Positions 18,496-30,080 of a DNA stretch of 64,000 nt are shown here, one piece after another. Made by a program: the position numbers and the translations under genes. Source of the stretch: Pyrocephalus nanus. Taxonomy: Eukaryota > Chordata > Aves > Passeriformes > Tyrannidae. Every line of letters starts with the position of its first letter. The stretch's first letter is position 1. A model generated the notes under the pieces. The model had not been told where the DNA came from. It did not search any database and saw only the letters and a list, made by a program, of their open reading frames with translations. The DNA lies in assembly GCA_038380795.1 (NCBI GenBank), contig CM076268.1, positions 1,351,501 through 1,415,500 of the forward strand, in the 5' to 3' direction.

Positions 18496-18559
18496 TCAAG
18501 GCACCCAGTGCCGCTTCCAGCCTTCCCTTCAGCGGTGACTCCACCACCTCCCTGCGCAG

Positions 18560-18930
18560 CCCTTCCAATGTCTAATCGCCCTTTCTGAGAATAAACTGTT
18601 CCTAATGTCCAACCTAAACCTCCCCCGGCGCAGCTTGAGGCCGTTTCCTTCTCGTCCCGGGAGCAGAGCCCGATCCCCACCTGGCTCCCCGCTCCTGTCG
18701 GGGAGTTGTAGAGAGCAATAAGGTCCTTATGAGCCCCCCTTTAATCCCGACCAAACACCCCCAGCTCCCTCAGCTGCTCCTCACAGGACACGTTCTGCAG
18801 ACCCTTCACCCGCTCCATTGCCCTTCTCTGGACTCACTGCATCCCCTCAATGTCCTTCCTGCACTGAGGGGCCCAGGACTGGACACAGCACTCAGGGTGT
18901 GCTCTCCCCGTTCCCCAGTGTGCCTGGTGC
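18560..18930 (-). mobile_element. CR1 LINE fragment upstream of PRDX3
   Basis: Antisense CR1 body: gagaataaactgttcctaat, then agctccctcagctgctcctc, then ttgcccttctctggactcac and ggggcccaggactggacaca. The 3' tail is missing. Confidence 0.8.
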
Positions 18931-19096
18931 TGTGCCCGGGCTGAGCCTCACAGGCTGTGCTGAGCTGCTGCTGCTGCTGGTTACTGTGGGACCTGGGTTT
19001 GCTGTGTGCTGCTACAGGCCAGCTCGTGCTCAGAGCCTTCCAGATACGGACTTTACAAATGCACTTGGCTCAGACTTCATTGAACTCACTCAGATT

Positions 19097-19505
19097 ATAG
19101 TCAGAGAGTCACAGAATATTCTCAGTTGGAAAGGACCACAAGGCTCATGGAAGCCCAACTCCTGGCCCTGCATGGGACACCCCAACAATCCCACAGTGTG
19201 TCTGAGAGAGACACTGTCCAAACACTTTAACTAGGCTTGGTGCTGTGGCCACTTCCCTGGGTCCTGATACCCAACCTAAACCCCCCCTGACTCAGCCTCA
19301 TGACATTCCCTCAGGTCCTGTCTCTGGTCACCAGAGACAAGAGATTGGTGCTGCCCCTCCTCTTCCCCTCCCAGGGAAGTTGTAGGCTGCAGTGACATCT
19401 CCTCTCAGTCCCCTCCTGGCTCAACAGACCAAGTGGCCTCAGCCGCTCCTCATACAGGCTCCCCTTAAGGCCCTTCACCATCCTCACAGCCCCTACTTCT
19501 GAATG
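19097..19505 (-). mobile_element. Second CR1 LINE fragment upstream of PRDX3
   Basis: Antisense CR1 3' end starting gagtcacagaatattctcag, then ttggaaaggaccacaaggct. It continues through the typical body (cagccgctcctcatacaggc) to about 19505. Same orientation as the copy at 18560-18930, but a different insertion because it has its own 3' end. Confidence 0.8.
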
Positions 19506-22500
19506 TGTGCCTGTGTTTGCCCTGGAGGATTGTCCCAGTCCTGCTGGCTGCATGGACCATCCCAGGGTTCATCCCTAGGAAGAGCAGTCAGGGGATGTGT
19601 TACCTCTGCAAGAGCTAAGAGAGTCACAAATGCCCACTGCAGGCCTCCCACCTCCTGCCAGGCAAACCTGTGCAGGGAAGGTGTATGGCTTGTGGAAGGA
19701 ACCACACCTGACGTGTGTAGGACTTCATTTCCTTCCGCTGTGGTTTTCAGAGAGGCTGCTGTTGAAGCCCAGGCCTCCACAACTCTAACTACAGGAGCTA
19801 CTTGAACAGAGTCAGTTGAGCAGTACAAGGTTTTCTCAGGCTGTTTTTGTTGAATACCTGATGGTGGCAGCAACAGAGATCACCTTCATGAAGAAATACC
19901 AACTGCCTTCCTGTTTTAGGCCACGTGCTTTGGAGCAGCACAAGCAATGTGCACGGCCCAGAATACTGAAAATCACTTTCTAAAAGTCCATTTTTCTTTT
20001 CTTAGCTTCTTTCTGTGTGTTCTTTCACCTAAATAGTCAGATTGAGTCGAATCCAATTTCCCTTCTTATGGCCAGAGTGAGATGAGAGGGAAGAAAATGT
20101 GGACACCACAGGATATGGATACCCCAGTATGGTCTCCACCTGCACAATACTATAACTGCTTCCTGCAGCCACTGATTTCCTTGAATTCAAACAGACATCA
20201 CAGTTGCTTTTGATTTTGAGGCTGTTCCCTTCGGGCTCAACACCTGCTGTCAGGCTCTGGGTGTCTATTTGAACATGTGTGCACAAGTGCAGCGCTGGGT
20301 CACTGAACCACCAGGCTCTGAGCTAAGGGACCTTCTGTACCCCTTGCTTCTCATCAGTGCTTCATTTAGGGACACCTGAAGGTCTGGGACAGAGAAGTTC
20401 AGTTTTGTCTCTTGCTGATGAACCAGAGCTGCTGAAAAGTGCCAGCTGGATTGGGACTCTCCTGGGAAGGTCACTGGCTGAACAAGGAGCATTGGCTGGC
20501 TGAGCTGCTCAGTTTAATTGCACGCATTTTGCCTAAAATTTAGGGGCATTCTTGCTTAAAAACCCCTCAAATCCTAAAAAGTGGAAGCAAGTAACTATTT
20601 GTACGTTAGGAAGTGTGTCAGCTAGCCTGTGGGTGAGCTGTGCCATAGTCTGCAGCCTTGGATTTGGAGAGAAAGGAGCAGCTATGGAAAGTCATGACCA
20701 CAGGAGAGGTGTCGGAGCTGTTTGCGCCACTGCTGAGGGCTGGAAGTGGAGCAGTGAGCAGTGAAGCTGAGTTGGGACACCTGTAGGTAGGGAGCAGCAA
20801 AGCCATCAGCCATTTCCTTACACAGCAGAGCAGGATGGCACGTGTGCACTCACCCCTGCAAGCTGGCACATGGCTGAGATGGAGAGATGTGCTCTGTCAG
20901 ACGAGTCCCCTGGGGCTGGGCAGCAAACTGTGTGCCCAGGGACGGCTGGGCCACAGGGCTTGCTTTGCCTCAGCTGGGGGAGCTGCACTGTGGCAGCAAG
21001 AAAAGGGTTACTGCTCGGATTTCCTGAGGATGGCTGCCTCATCCACAGATGATTATTCACAATTTCGGAATTAATGTATTCTAAACCGATGTCCTTCCCC
21101 CCTCCCCGGAAAGTTATATTTGTTTAAAACTCTTTGTTTAAACACTTGGCTTGCAGGTGGGGAAATATTGCTCATGCTTTGTTACGAAGGCAGTGTAATT
21201 CAGCTTCTCAGGCCTCTGTGCAAAAGCTTGAACTACTGCCATTTAGCAGGGGCAGTTTTTCATTTTACCTTTTACTGAGCATCTCTACAGTCTGAAGATG
21301 GACCTTGTCACTGCCAAAGTGCACCTGGTAAAAGCTGATATTTTTTTCCTCAGCTCTGGCTCTGGCATGGGCTAGAGCACCTACTAAACCTGGTTCTTCT
21401 TCACATCAGAAGACCAAAATAAATCTCCAGAGTGACACCATCTGCACCTCTTTTTCCAAATCTTGTTGGTTGTTCCCTTTGCTGTCTTTAAGCCTGATTC
21501 AAATAGAGACATCTGAAGCTGGGAAAGACTCTCCAGGGATTTCAGCAGGCTTTAGGGAGAAGTTGATATACAAGGTGCAGAGCAGTGGATAAGACACCTG
21601 AACAGATAATGGGAGATGTAAATGTTATCTTTGGTTAGGATGCTTGTGCCTCTCTTTTCCTATCTGAGAATAATTATCTATGTCCTTCTTGTGAAAAACT
21701 TCAAGATCTGTTGATACAAAGTACTAGGGAATGCTTGTGCGTTGCCACCATTATTGTTCTGTGAGAGATTTTAAAGAGCTCTTTGGAAGATCATCATTAA
21801 CACAACAGAATATTGGGGGGAAAGTAGCCACTTCTTTCTAAACCTGATGAAAGGGGTAAGCAAATCCCAAATCAGATCTGCTGCCATGGGTCACTGAATG
21901 GCAGAGTCTGTGCAGAGCATGGGATGCATGTGTCTGCTTGTTTAAAAAATCAAATCCACCCATCTTCTAGGAGGTTGTTTTATTCCTTGCCCTCAAATGC
22001 TGTAACCATCATTTGTGATCTACCTGGAGGAAACACATAACTGAAAAACAGGTTTGGAAATGGAAAGAAACAACAGGGGCATAAACAATTTTTGTCTAAA
22101 CCAAAGCAAAAAGTTTGCCTTAGACAGCAGGATGCATCACCCCGTGGCTGTTGGTAGGTGGCAGCCTCTGTCCTTGCACACAGAGGAGCTGGAAAATATT
22201 CCAGCTGCCTGCAAATGCTCTCACAGGCCTGTGTGCTCCCACCTGCTGATACCGAAGCTCAGCGGGAGGAGGAAGAATTTGCCCGTTTGTAGCAATAAGT
22301 TTCAGAAGCAATTCCAAGCACAATGCAGCTTCGAGCTAATCATAAACGGGCTCGACTGCATGAATTGAGTGTCATAGCCTGGATTTAGGAGATAGCTGCT
22401 GTTAGGGGATGTTTCCAGCTGATAAGTACAGGCAAAAGCCTCGCTGCCATCTGCTTCACCGGGGGTCTTATCCTGGCATTTCAAGCAGGCCGTGCTGAGG

Positions 22501-23600
22501 CCGAGTGGTTTTTCTCTGGTGGCAGGATAAAACTGGGTGTGTTGCTGCTGTGTTTCTGGCTGGAGCTGTGCGAGCCCACCCTGCTGATGACTCATGCTTC
22601 GAGTGGCTCAGAATATCACACTGCCTGGCTGCCTCCCTGTTCCTGTTGCACTGATGCATTTGGGTCTCGCGGTGTTGGCGTTTCATTTACAAACCTCTCT
22701 TTTCCCATAAAGGAAAGATGGCTGCCAGCCCTGCTTTATCCTGATGTTCAGCACTTTTAGGTGTTTTTCTGAGCCTCTCCTGAATGACTTCAGGTGGAGA
22801 TTTAAAAGCAGAACAACCAGACACATTAAGCACCTTAGAAAGCACATTTTTCAGAATTTAGCTGGGTTTTTTTGGTAGCTTGTCTTTTTTTTTTTTTTTT
22901 TCCCTTCTAAAATTGGCTGCTTCTGCATATGATTCAGACTAAATTTTCCCTTTTCTCCCAGCAAGCACTGAATCAGGATCTTTAGGCCAGCCAAAGGGAC
23001 GTGTGTTCTTTCCCTGCCACCCTGCCTTTGAGTCCATGCATTTCAGCACCAGAGTTTACAACAGTGAATAGAATAAGATAAGCACTGAACAGATTTACAA
23101 GTCTCCTGTTTCCTTCTGCCTCACTCACAGAGAACCTGACGGTTCCATTAAAGCAGGTGTGGACATGCCTTGAAATTAAAGGACTGTGTTGTCACAGGAG
23201 AAAATGGATATAAGTAAATCTACCTTTTCCTAATTTTTTTGTTGGTTTTGTGAACTAGATGTTCTAGGTGATGCAGAAATGAAGATACCACTAGCTATGA
23301 AGAAGTCCTGAGGTAAGACTCCAAAAGCTTGCAGTGGGTTTTGCAAAGACCAACTGATGGACTTTCAGGTGAGTAGGTCTGTGCACTGGCACTTGCTCTG
23401 GCAGCACCTGGGGGGCCACATCCATGAAGGGGGCCATCCATCTCAGGCCTGTGCTGGCAGCAGACCCTTGTCATGTATCAGCTCAAAAAACTGCAGTAGA
23501 AAAGAGAGATGCAGTGAGGACTGATCACCTCGATTTTGTTTTTCAGAGCAGTGCTGGTGAGTGCTAGTGAACACAGCTCTTTCCGTGTCCTGGTTGCACC
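19506..23600. other. Gene-free stretch between PRDX3 and GRK5
   Basis: Unique-looking DNA with only short T or A runs (e.g. T17 near 22887). I saw no coding exon, RNA gene or recognisable mobile element. Confidence 0.6.
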
Positions 23601-23629
23601 ACATTGACTCAGATTTGCTAGAAACAGGT

Positions 23630-23635
23630 TTTATT
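23630..23635 (-). terminator. AATAAA downstream of the hypothetical secreted ORF
   Basis: Minus-strand AATAAA 120 nt beyond the stop at 23756. It has meaning only if that ORF is a real gene. Confidence 0.25.
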
Positions 23636-23755
23636 TGTTAAGTAACACACGAATCACCACGTTTAAGTTCTGTGGCTGCTGCACATCCATTTCAACACAA
23701 AGTCACACAACTCAGCTGAAATAACCCCCGTGGCAGCAGCACACACGGAGCTTAT

Positions 23756-24076
23756 TTACTGCCCCTGCTTCTGCAGGGACTGTGAACTGTGCCTTTGGTT
23801 GCCAGGATGGTGGAGAGCTCCGAGGCTGTGCCGTTCATGAACACTAGGTAGCTCCGTGGGGTTCTCCAACTCCAGAGAGAGCTGTCGTAACTCTTTCGAT
23901 AAATATGTGTACCCTTTCGAGAAGTAAATATTTGAAAGCACACAGGACAACATCAGCGTGCTGCAGTCGTACTTTTGTCCCAGGGGTGACACTGCAGATG
24001 GCTCCATGCATCTAGAGGTACACAGAGACATCAGAGAAAAGAGGAGCAGTAGAGCTGTCAGGAGCACGTGCTGCAT
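23756..24076 (-). CDS. Hypothetical small secreted protein ORF (106 aa), uncertain
   Basis: Not recognised. The ORF opens with MQHVLLTALLLLFSLMSLC, a textbook-looking signal peptide with likely cleavage near residues 20-23. A polar tail of about 83 residues follows, with cysteines about 8 residues apart (KYDCSTLMLSCVLSN) and no dibasic processing site. The ATG has G at -3. An AATAAA lies 120 nt past the stop at 23630-23635 on the same strand, and an acceptor-like ttttcacag/AGG lies about 70 nt upstream of the ATG. It sits in otherwise gene-free DNA between PRDX3 and GRK5. ORFs of this length also arise by chance here, and no homology is known to me, so coding status is a guess. Confidence 0.25.
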   Translation of the reverse strand: MQHVLLTALLLLFSLMSLCTSRCMEPSAVSPLGQKYDCSTLMLSCVLSNIYFSKGYTYLSKELRQLSLELENPTELPSVHERHSLGALHHPGNQRHSSQSLQKQGQ

Positions 24077-24079
24077 TCC

Positions 24080-25379
24080 AAGTGCAGATCAGGCTTGAGA
24101 CCTGCAAGATCTGCCGTCTTCATTCAGGCACCTCTGTGAAAGTTACTCAGCAAACACAGTCAGTGCTCCCTGTGGAGTGTCCCACAAAGGTAAATCCCTC
24201 CCCATGAGCAGCCTCATCCAGAGATGTGGCAGACACAGCGATACCCCACTGCTGTCAGCAGAAGCTGAACTCGCTGCTGCAGTGAGTGGTGCTCCACAAA
24301 ATGGGCACTTAGACACTTGCCTCCATTTTTCCTTTGGAAAGAGGAGTTTCTTGTAGCAGTTAAAAACATTCTGCATAATAAAAATTGTATCTGTCTTCCA
24401 GCATCAGCTGTGTTGTGGTGTCGGTGTTGTCCCTATGCTGACCATTAGTGGGAGGCTGGGCAGGAATGTGAAATGCACTTTCAACCTGAGCGTGATTTTC
24501 TGTGTACAGGCAAGCACCAGTGCTTGCACAGAACTGCTCAAACAACAGGCAGGGCAGATGCTCCTTGGGAGCCTCCTCTCTGAGCTAAGGCTCTGGTTTC
24601 CAGGAAGCAATTTCTTCCTCAAGAATTATTTAATCAGAGAAAAATCTTCTGGTACTTACAGGCACAACTGCTGCTGTATAGAACTTGGCATTGCAGAGAA
24701 AGGAACCACAACATGGCACAGCTCTGGATGCTGAACATTTTCTGAAGCAAAAGGAGAGAGATGTGGAAGATTGTACATAGCAGTGCCACCTGCTATGCAC
24801 AATAACTTTCAAAGTTCAAACCTTTGGCACTTAAGCAGGTACAAAAAGCATTTATTATAGCAATTTTACCCGAATGTCCAAGGTATTATTCATGAAATGC
24901 ATTTCCCATTTATTTCCTATATTCAGAAAATGTGTTCTAGGCAGTCTGCAAGTTATGCTATTGCAAGTCATTTCTGCCTGGCTGTGGAAATGGATCGGTA
25001 CAGTAAAAAAAGAAGAAAAAAGTAGTGTCTCTGCTCCACTTACAAGAAGGTGCACGTTAATTTGATTTACTTCATGTGGATTTAATCAATGCAAATACAG
25101 ATGGGGGAAGAGTGTCAGTGGGAGTAATGGGTCGTTTTTATCCTCTTTCTTTGCTTGACCTGCTGAATCGATCTACCCCGTTGCTAGGAAAATCAGAATC
25201 AAGCTGACACGAGCATCTGTGCTATACAGACAGAAGAGAATTTATGCTGTAATCCAGCGCTTAGAATTCACAAACTTTCCATAAGTGGCTGATGTCTCAC
25301 ACAGCTGCTTGCAGGGGTGAAAACAATGGTGCAGCAGGAGAGATGGGATTCCCTCTGGTACTTCCTGGGGAGCTTTTGA
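24080..25379. other. Gene-free stretch before the GRK5 CpG island
   Basis: Nothing recognisable. Base composition shifts sharply from AT-moderate to GC-rich near 25380. It would contain the 5' end of any transcript for the ORF at 23756-24076. Confidence 0.5.
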
Positions 25380-25823
25380 GATCCCAGGAAAGCCGAGACT
25401 CCCGTGCCCCGGCCCGAGGAGAAGGCGGGGGCAGGAAGAAGTCTGCGGGTGTCGGCGATCCCTTCCCATGGGCAGAGCATCTGCTGGGGGTGAGGAGCAC
25501 GAAGACCCGGGCGAGGGAGCCCTGGGGACCCCGGGCAGGGCAGGGGAGCCCCGGGCCGGGTCGGGCCCGCCGCCACCGGGTGGCGTCCGGCACCAGAGCT
25601 GCGGCGGGACCGGGACCGCGGGGAGCTCCGCACATCGCTCCGCGCATCCCAGCGCATCCCAACGCATCCCGCGCATCCCCAGCGCCGAACATCCACCCGC
25701 GCCCGCTCCGCAGGGCTGTGGCTGGCCCCTGTCCGAGCCCCTGCGAGCGCTGTCGCCCTCCCCGTCCCCGGGGACGCTGCGCGGGTGCGGAGCCGGTGCC
25801 AGGTGCGGGGGGGCCCCCGCAGG

Positions 25824-25843
25824 ACTACAGGTCCCGGCGTGCC
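25824..25843 (+). promoter_or_regulatory. ZNF143/THAP11-type site in the GRK5 promoter
   Basis: ACTACAGGTCCCGGCGTGCC matches the Staf/ZNF143 element ACTACAATTCCCAGCATGC at 15 of 19 positions. It lies about 310 bp upstream of the GRK5 ATG, a usual place for this CpG-island promoter motif. Binding is inferred. Confidence 0.5.
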
Positions 25844-26102
25844 CGGCCCCGCGGAGCCGGCGCCTGCGCGGGCTGCGGGGCCGCTCGGCGCTGCCACACC
25901 CCCGGGGAGGGAGGCAGGAGCGCCCGAGCCCTCAAACCACCGGCGGAGCCGGCGGGGCGGAGGATGGAGTAGCGGGGCGCGGCGGTGCGGGGAGCGCCGC
26001 CTCCGCCCGGGGGAGCGGGGAGGCAGGCGGGGATGATGCGCGGGGGGATAACGCGCTAGGGGCAGCAGGCTGGTGGTCGCCCGGAGACTCCGCACCTCGG
26101 AG

Positions 26103-26110
26103 TGACGTCC
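26103..26110 (+). promoter_or_regulatory. CRE-like site TGACGTCC upstream of GRK5 start
   Basis: Seven of eight bases of the CREB/ATF palindrome TGACGTCA, located 39 bp before the GRK5 ATG and probably within the 5' leader. A short motif, so chance occurrence is possible. Confidence 0.35.
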
Positions 26111-26148
26111 TGCTGCAGTGCCGCTGCCTGCGCTGCCCGAGCTCGTCA

Positions 26149-26200
26149 ATGGAGCTGGAAAACATCGTTGCCAACACCGTTTTGCTGAAAGCCAGGGAAG
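26149..26200 (+). CDS. GRK5: G protein-coupled receptor kinase 5, coding exon 1 (partial gene)
   Basis: Encodes MELENIVANTVLLKARE plus the first base of a Gly codon, identical to the N-terminus of vertebrate GRK5. The donor is AAG|gtgaga. In the GRK family this N-terminal stretch forms the amphipathic helix that docks on activated receptors and stabilises the closed kinase. GRK5 phosphorylates agonist-bound GPCRs at the plasma membrane and also acts in the nucleus. GRK4, GRK5 and GRK6 share similar N-termini, but the exact residues and the PRDX3 neighbour favour GRK5. Exon 2 (the basic PIP2-binding segment) was not found, so the rest of the gene lies beyond 64000. The Kozak context is only moderate (T at -3, G at +4), and the frame is open upstream to 25468 without a stop. 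Confidence 0.95.
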
Positions 26201-26843
26201 GTGAGAGAGCGGCGGGAGGGGAGAGAGGGGGGCCGGAGCATCCTTGTCGCAGTCGCCCCTCCGCGGAGCGGTGCCCGCGGGATGCGGGTGGGCGCCTGCG
26301 GGGATGTGCGCCGGTCCCGCCGGCGGCGGCTTTGGGGGTGCCATGTGTCTGTGCCGGTGTTAGAAACGGCTTGTTGGAGACAGAGTCGCGGTGGAGAGGA
26401 AAATACCGCTTTTTCCCTGCGAGCGGGGGTTTGGGAAAGGAAGTGAATGAGATTGCAGAGATTACAATATTCACCCATCTCTTCCTTCCCCCTTCCCGCC
26501 CCCCCCCTCCTCAAATCTGGTCCCACAGATTGTGCTATTTCAGCGTCTATTGTTAAAGGTCAGCTGCAGATGCATTCATTCAAAAGGGCTTAGCAAATCT
26601 GCAAATAGCTTTCCGCGCCGTGTGGTGAGACCGGCAGGATCGTATCGCTTCCCCGTGCAGTCATTGCCTTATTCGGCGTTATTAGGTGAGATCATGTTGC
26701 TGCAAATATGCCCATTGTTGCGAGCGTGTTTGTCCCCAGCCGGGGCCGGGCAGAGGGGCTGGGGGGCTCAGCGGGTGCCCCGGTGGGCCGGGGGGTGGCC
26801 GGGCGGGTGTCGTGCCCGGCGGCAGCCGCTGCGCTCGGGCAGC

Positions 26844-26873
26844 GGGATGGGATGGGATGGGATGGGATGGGAT
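26844..26873 (+). repeat. (GGGAT)6 tandem repeat, G-quadruplex-forming
   Basis: Six uninterrupted copies of GGGAT. The G3 runs with 2-nt AT loops fit the canonical G-quadruplex pattern (G3N1-7)4 on the non-template strand of GRK5, about 640 bp after the exon 1 donor and inside the CpG island. Confidence 0.92.
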
Positions 26874-29547
26874 GCTCCGGGCGATGCCGGAGCCGCCGCC
26901 GTTCGGCGCCCTGAAAACACTCTCGGGTGCCGGCTGCGGGCTCCGCGAACATCCCCGTCCTGCCCCCGGGTACCCGCAGAGCCCATTCCCGGTACCAGCC
27001 GGCGGGTCGGGCTCAGGGGGCTCTTTCCCCTCGAGTCGGGAGCGGACGCGGTCCCCTCTCCCCGCGCAGGCGGGTGTCTCCCCGCGGCTGCGGGGCGCTT
27101 GGCACGGCGGGCCCGGGGGCTCAGGGCTCGCCCCGGCTCCCCGCGGAACCCCCGTCCCCCTGCGAGCATCCCTCCGGCTGGAGGGGGAGCGCCGCGCATA
27201 AGCAACACGTCCTACGGATGCGGCATCGCTGCCAAGAGGCGATCGCTCTCTCTGCCTGTTCCAACCCGGTTTTGCGTTTGTATTTATTTACTTGCTTACT
27301 CCTTAAAATAAGGCATTTTTTCCAAGCCCTTGCTCGGGCTTTCTTCGCTGAAAGCTCTTGCTGGACCGGGCGATGCGAGGTGCGGCACAACCTGCAGCCT
27401 GTTCCCCGCTGTCCTCCCCAGCGCCGGAGCTGCCGGAGAGCGTGGCTGGCCACGGCTCGCGTGGGCTTTGAGCTTCGGTGGCTCCCGAAGCTGTGGAAGC
27501 TCGAGTAAGGCAGCATACATTTCGTAAAACAGATCGCTCAGATGGTCCTCCCCTGGAGGAGTGCTCCTTTTTGCTGGGAAAATAGTTCGAATTGTAAAAT
27601 AATGTTTATATAACTCCCGGGCTGTTGAACTTGCGAGGCTTAGCTAAAGAGTAAAGTCCTGAGATCCTCCCAAAGAAGCTCTGCAGATATTAAGGGCAAA
27701 GGTGTTATCCCACTCAGCAGATTGGTGAATTACAACTTTCTGACTTCTGATGGAGAATTTTTATCTTCTATTGTAATTTTTAATATTGTTTGGGATGCAG
27801 TTGTTGCTACCAGCCATACAATGCTGGTTTAGATTTCAGTAGACTTCAGGAATACTTTAAAGGACTGGTATTCATTACAGTTATTGTGTGTGTTGTTTAC
27901 AGAGAGTATTTTGCAAGTAATTTTAAATGTGCCACTCGGTTTTACAGTCTTTTCCTACCATCCTCAGGAAAATGGTTACAGTAATGTTGTCTTATTATGT
28001 TAAAGTCTTATTAAAGAAGCTGTTAGCTATAATCCAAAAGGCAGAAATTTATCAAGATTTACTCCAAACTACATTCCAACTGTTCTTTAAGCCATGTACA
28101 AACCCCCAACAACATTTTTTGGAAGCCTGGTGCTAATTTTATTTTTAAAGGTTTTTTTTTAGAGGGGATGCAAAACTTGTTTAAATTTTGAAGAAAAAAG
28201 GGCAAGTGCTGTACCTGACATCAGAACCACAATACCTGCATCGAGTGTGTTGCCACACTTTTAGTTATTGTTGCCAGCTGCTGCAAGTAAAGTGGTTTTA
28301 AAATTTGCAGGGAGTAACGCAGGTGGTTGTCATTGCAGATGAAGAAGACAGACAGGCATATGGAAGAGCAGGAGTAAAAGCAAGTTAATATATTGAGGAT
28401 TATGGTGGTATCTAAAAATAAGTTTGTTCCAGGTCCTGCAGACTCCATCAATAGATTTAGCTGGGTGAACGTGCAGCCAAGGCCAAGTGTGTGCATGTGT
28501 GTTTCCACTTGTTAAGTCAAAAGTAAAAGCCCAGCTACTTGGTGGTTGGTGCTTGATGAAGGAAAATGATGGGATCTACTCTGCAAAGTAGTAAAAGCAG
28601 AAGTTTTGTCACAATTGCAAGGGGAACACAAACCCATTATCGGCAGCAAAAGGGAAATTTCAGGTTGGTTTCCAAAGGATGTTCAGGTAGACCTGCAGTG
28701 TAAAGTGCAGCAGTGTGGGCATTTACGAGGGAACCAGAAGGAGGGCTGAGTGACCACCACAAAAGTTTTATAGCAAATATTGGTTTAAATTTTGCAACTC
28801 CTTTGCTTTGGCCTTGGCAGCAACTTTTGGGGGTTTTTTTTCTTTTTCTTTTCTTTTTTTTTTCCCCCTCCCCTGTGGTCTCTTTTCTAAGTTCCTTCAC
28901 CCTGATGTAGAGTTTCAGCTTTTTTAGCTGCAATACCAGGAGGCAAGTTTTATAACTGTTATGCAAATACTTGCACTTGAATCTGGTGATCACAATGAGA
29001 AGCACACCCAGAATTAACTGATGCCATGTCATACATGAGTAATCTCATTAGAGCAACAAAAAGAGTAAATGCAATTCACATACAAAAATGTATTTCGGTG
29101 AATAATTTTGAGCAGAGAATAAATTTGAGGAAATTTTAATATTTTTGCGGAATATGAGGCTTTTGACACAAAATTATTGAGAAGTCTGCCAGTCTGAACA
29201 TGCAAAAAATGGAGTTTTATTGCATTTGAAAGTTCATTCATTATTTATTAAGCTTAAATTTATGCTGTTTCCTTCGATTATAATTTCTCATTTCTTGAAT
29301 GCAAAATCCCATTTCACAAATCGCTACTCTTTTTGGACTGACTAGAAAATACATCTGGTTTAATTATAGGAACCAAATAGGTACTTGGGAACTCTCTAGT
29401 GTTGCCTGGGGAAAAGAATAAGCAGGGAAGGAAGACAAGAAAGATGAGAGTCATAAAAAGAAAATAAAAATAATAACAATTGCAGTCATTTTGGGTTGAG
29501 TGAGAATCCCAGATTATGAGGTGGTGAAACATTTATCTGGATCTTCA

Positions 29548-29815
29548 CAGAATCACAGAATGGTTTGGGTTGGAAAGGCCCTTAAAGCTCATCCCATCCC
29601 ACCCCCTGCCATGGGCAGGGACATTTCCCACTGTCCCAGGTTGCTCCAAGCCCCGTCCAGCCTGGCCTTGGACACTTCCAGGGATCCAGGGGCAGCCACA
29701 GCTTCTCTGGGCAACCTGTGCCAGGGCCTGCCCACCCTCCCAGCCAAGATTTTCTTCCCAATATCCCCTCCAACCCTGCCCTCTGCCAGTTTAAAGCCAT
29801 TTCATAGGCCTTGTT
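29548..29815 (-). mobile_element. CR1 LINE 3' fragment in GRK5 intron 1
   Basis: The best-preserved CR1 copy in the window: cagaatcacagaatggtttg at its 3' end, then ctgccatgggcagggacatt, cagggatccaggggcagcca and ctctgggcaacctgtgccag. It is antisense to GRK5 and 5'-truncated. Confidence 0.92.
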
Positions 29816-30029
29816 TTTCATTAACCTTCTTGTCACCAGCAGTGCCTGAGCCACAGCATCACCTAACTTCAAAGGTGATAATTAAACTATAATATTTGTT
29901 TGAAAAATAAACAGTATGGTCAGAAAAGCCCAACCAAGGTGTGGTGATTACCTGGATGCTCTTCCTCATGAGCCATTCCTCCCCTGGTACCTGCAGCTTC
30001 TGTGGGTGGGAGCTTTCTCAGACAACCTG

Positions 30030-30080
30030 AAACACAAACACAAAACACAAATACAAAACACAAATACAAACCACGAATAC
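30030..30080. repeat. A/C-rich tandem repeat (ACAAATACAAA-like)
   Basis: Repeated blocks of acacaaa and tacaaaacacaaa, about 50 bp, just past the CR1 copy. Confidence 0.8.

Larger units (their letters stand above)
25380..27500. promoter_or_regulatory. GRK5: CpG island / GRK5 promoter region
   Basis: About 2 kb of very GC-rich, CpG-dense sequence surrounds GRK5 exon 1, contrasting with AT-richer flanks on both sides. No TATA box is seen just upstream of the ATG. Very long ORFs in all frames here are by-products of the base composition. Confidence 0.8.

Noticed and set aside
23756..24076. Resemblance of CSTLMLSCVL...LSKELRQL to calcitonin-type peptides (CSNLSTCVLGKLSQELHKL)
   Set aside because: The ring has the wrong size (C-6-C rather than C-5-C), there are no dibasic processing sites or amidation Gly, and the match covers only a few residues.
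25268..26344. 358-codon ORF on the minus strand across the GRK5 CpG island
   Set aside because: Arg/Pro/Ala/Ser-rich composition follows from extreme GC content, and it lies opposite GRK5 exon 1; no domain is visible.
26532..27311. 259-codon plus-strand ORF in the same CpG island
   Set aside because: Low-complexity GC-driven translation inside GRK5 intron 1, with competing long frames on both strands.
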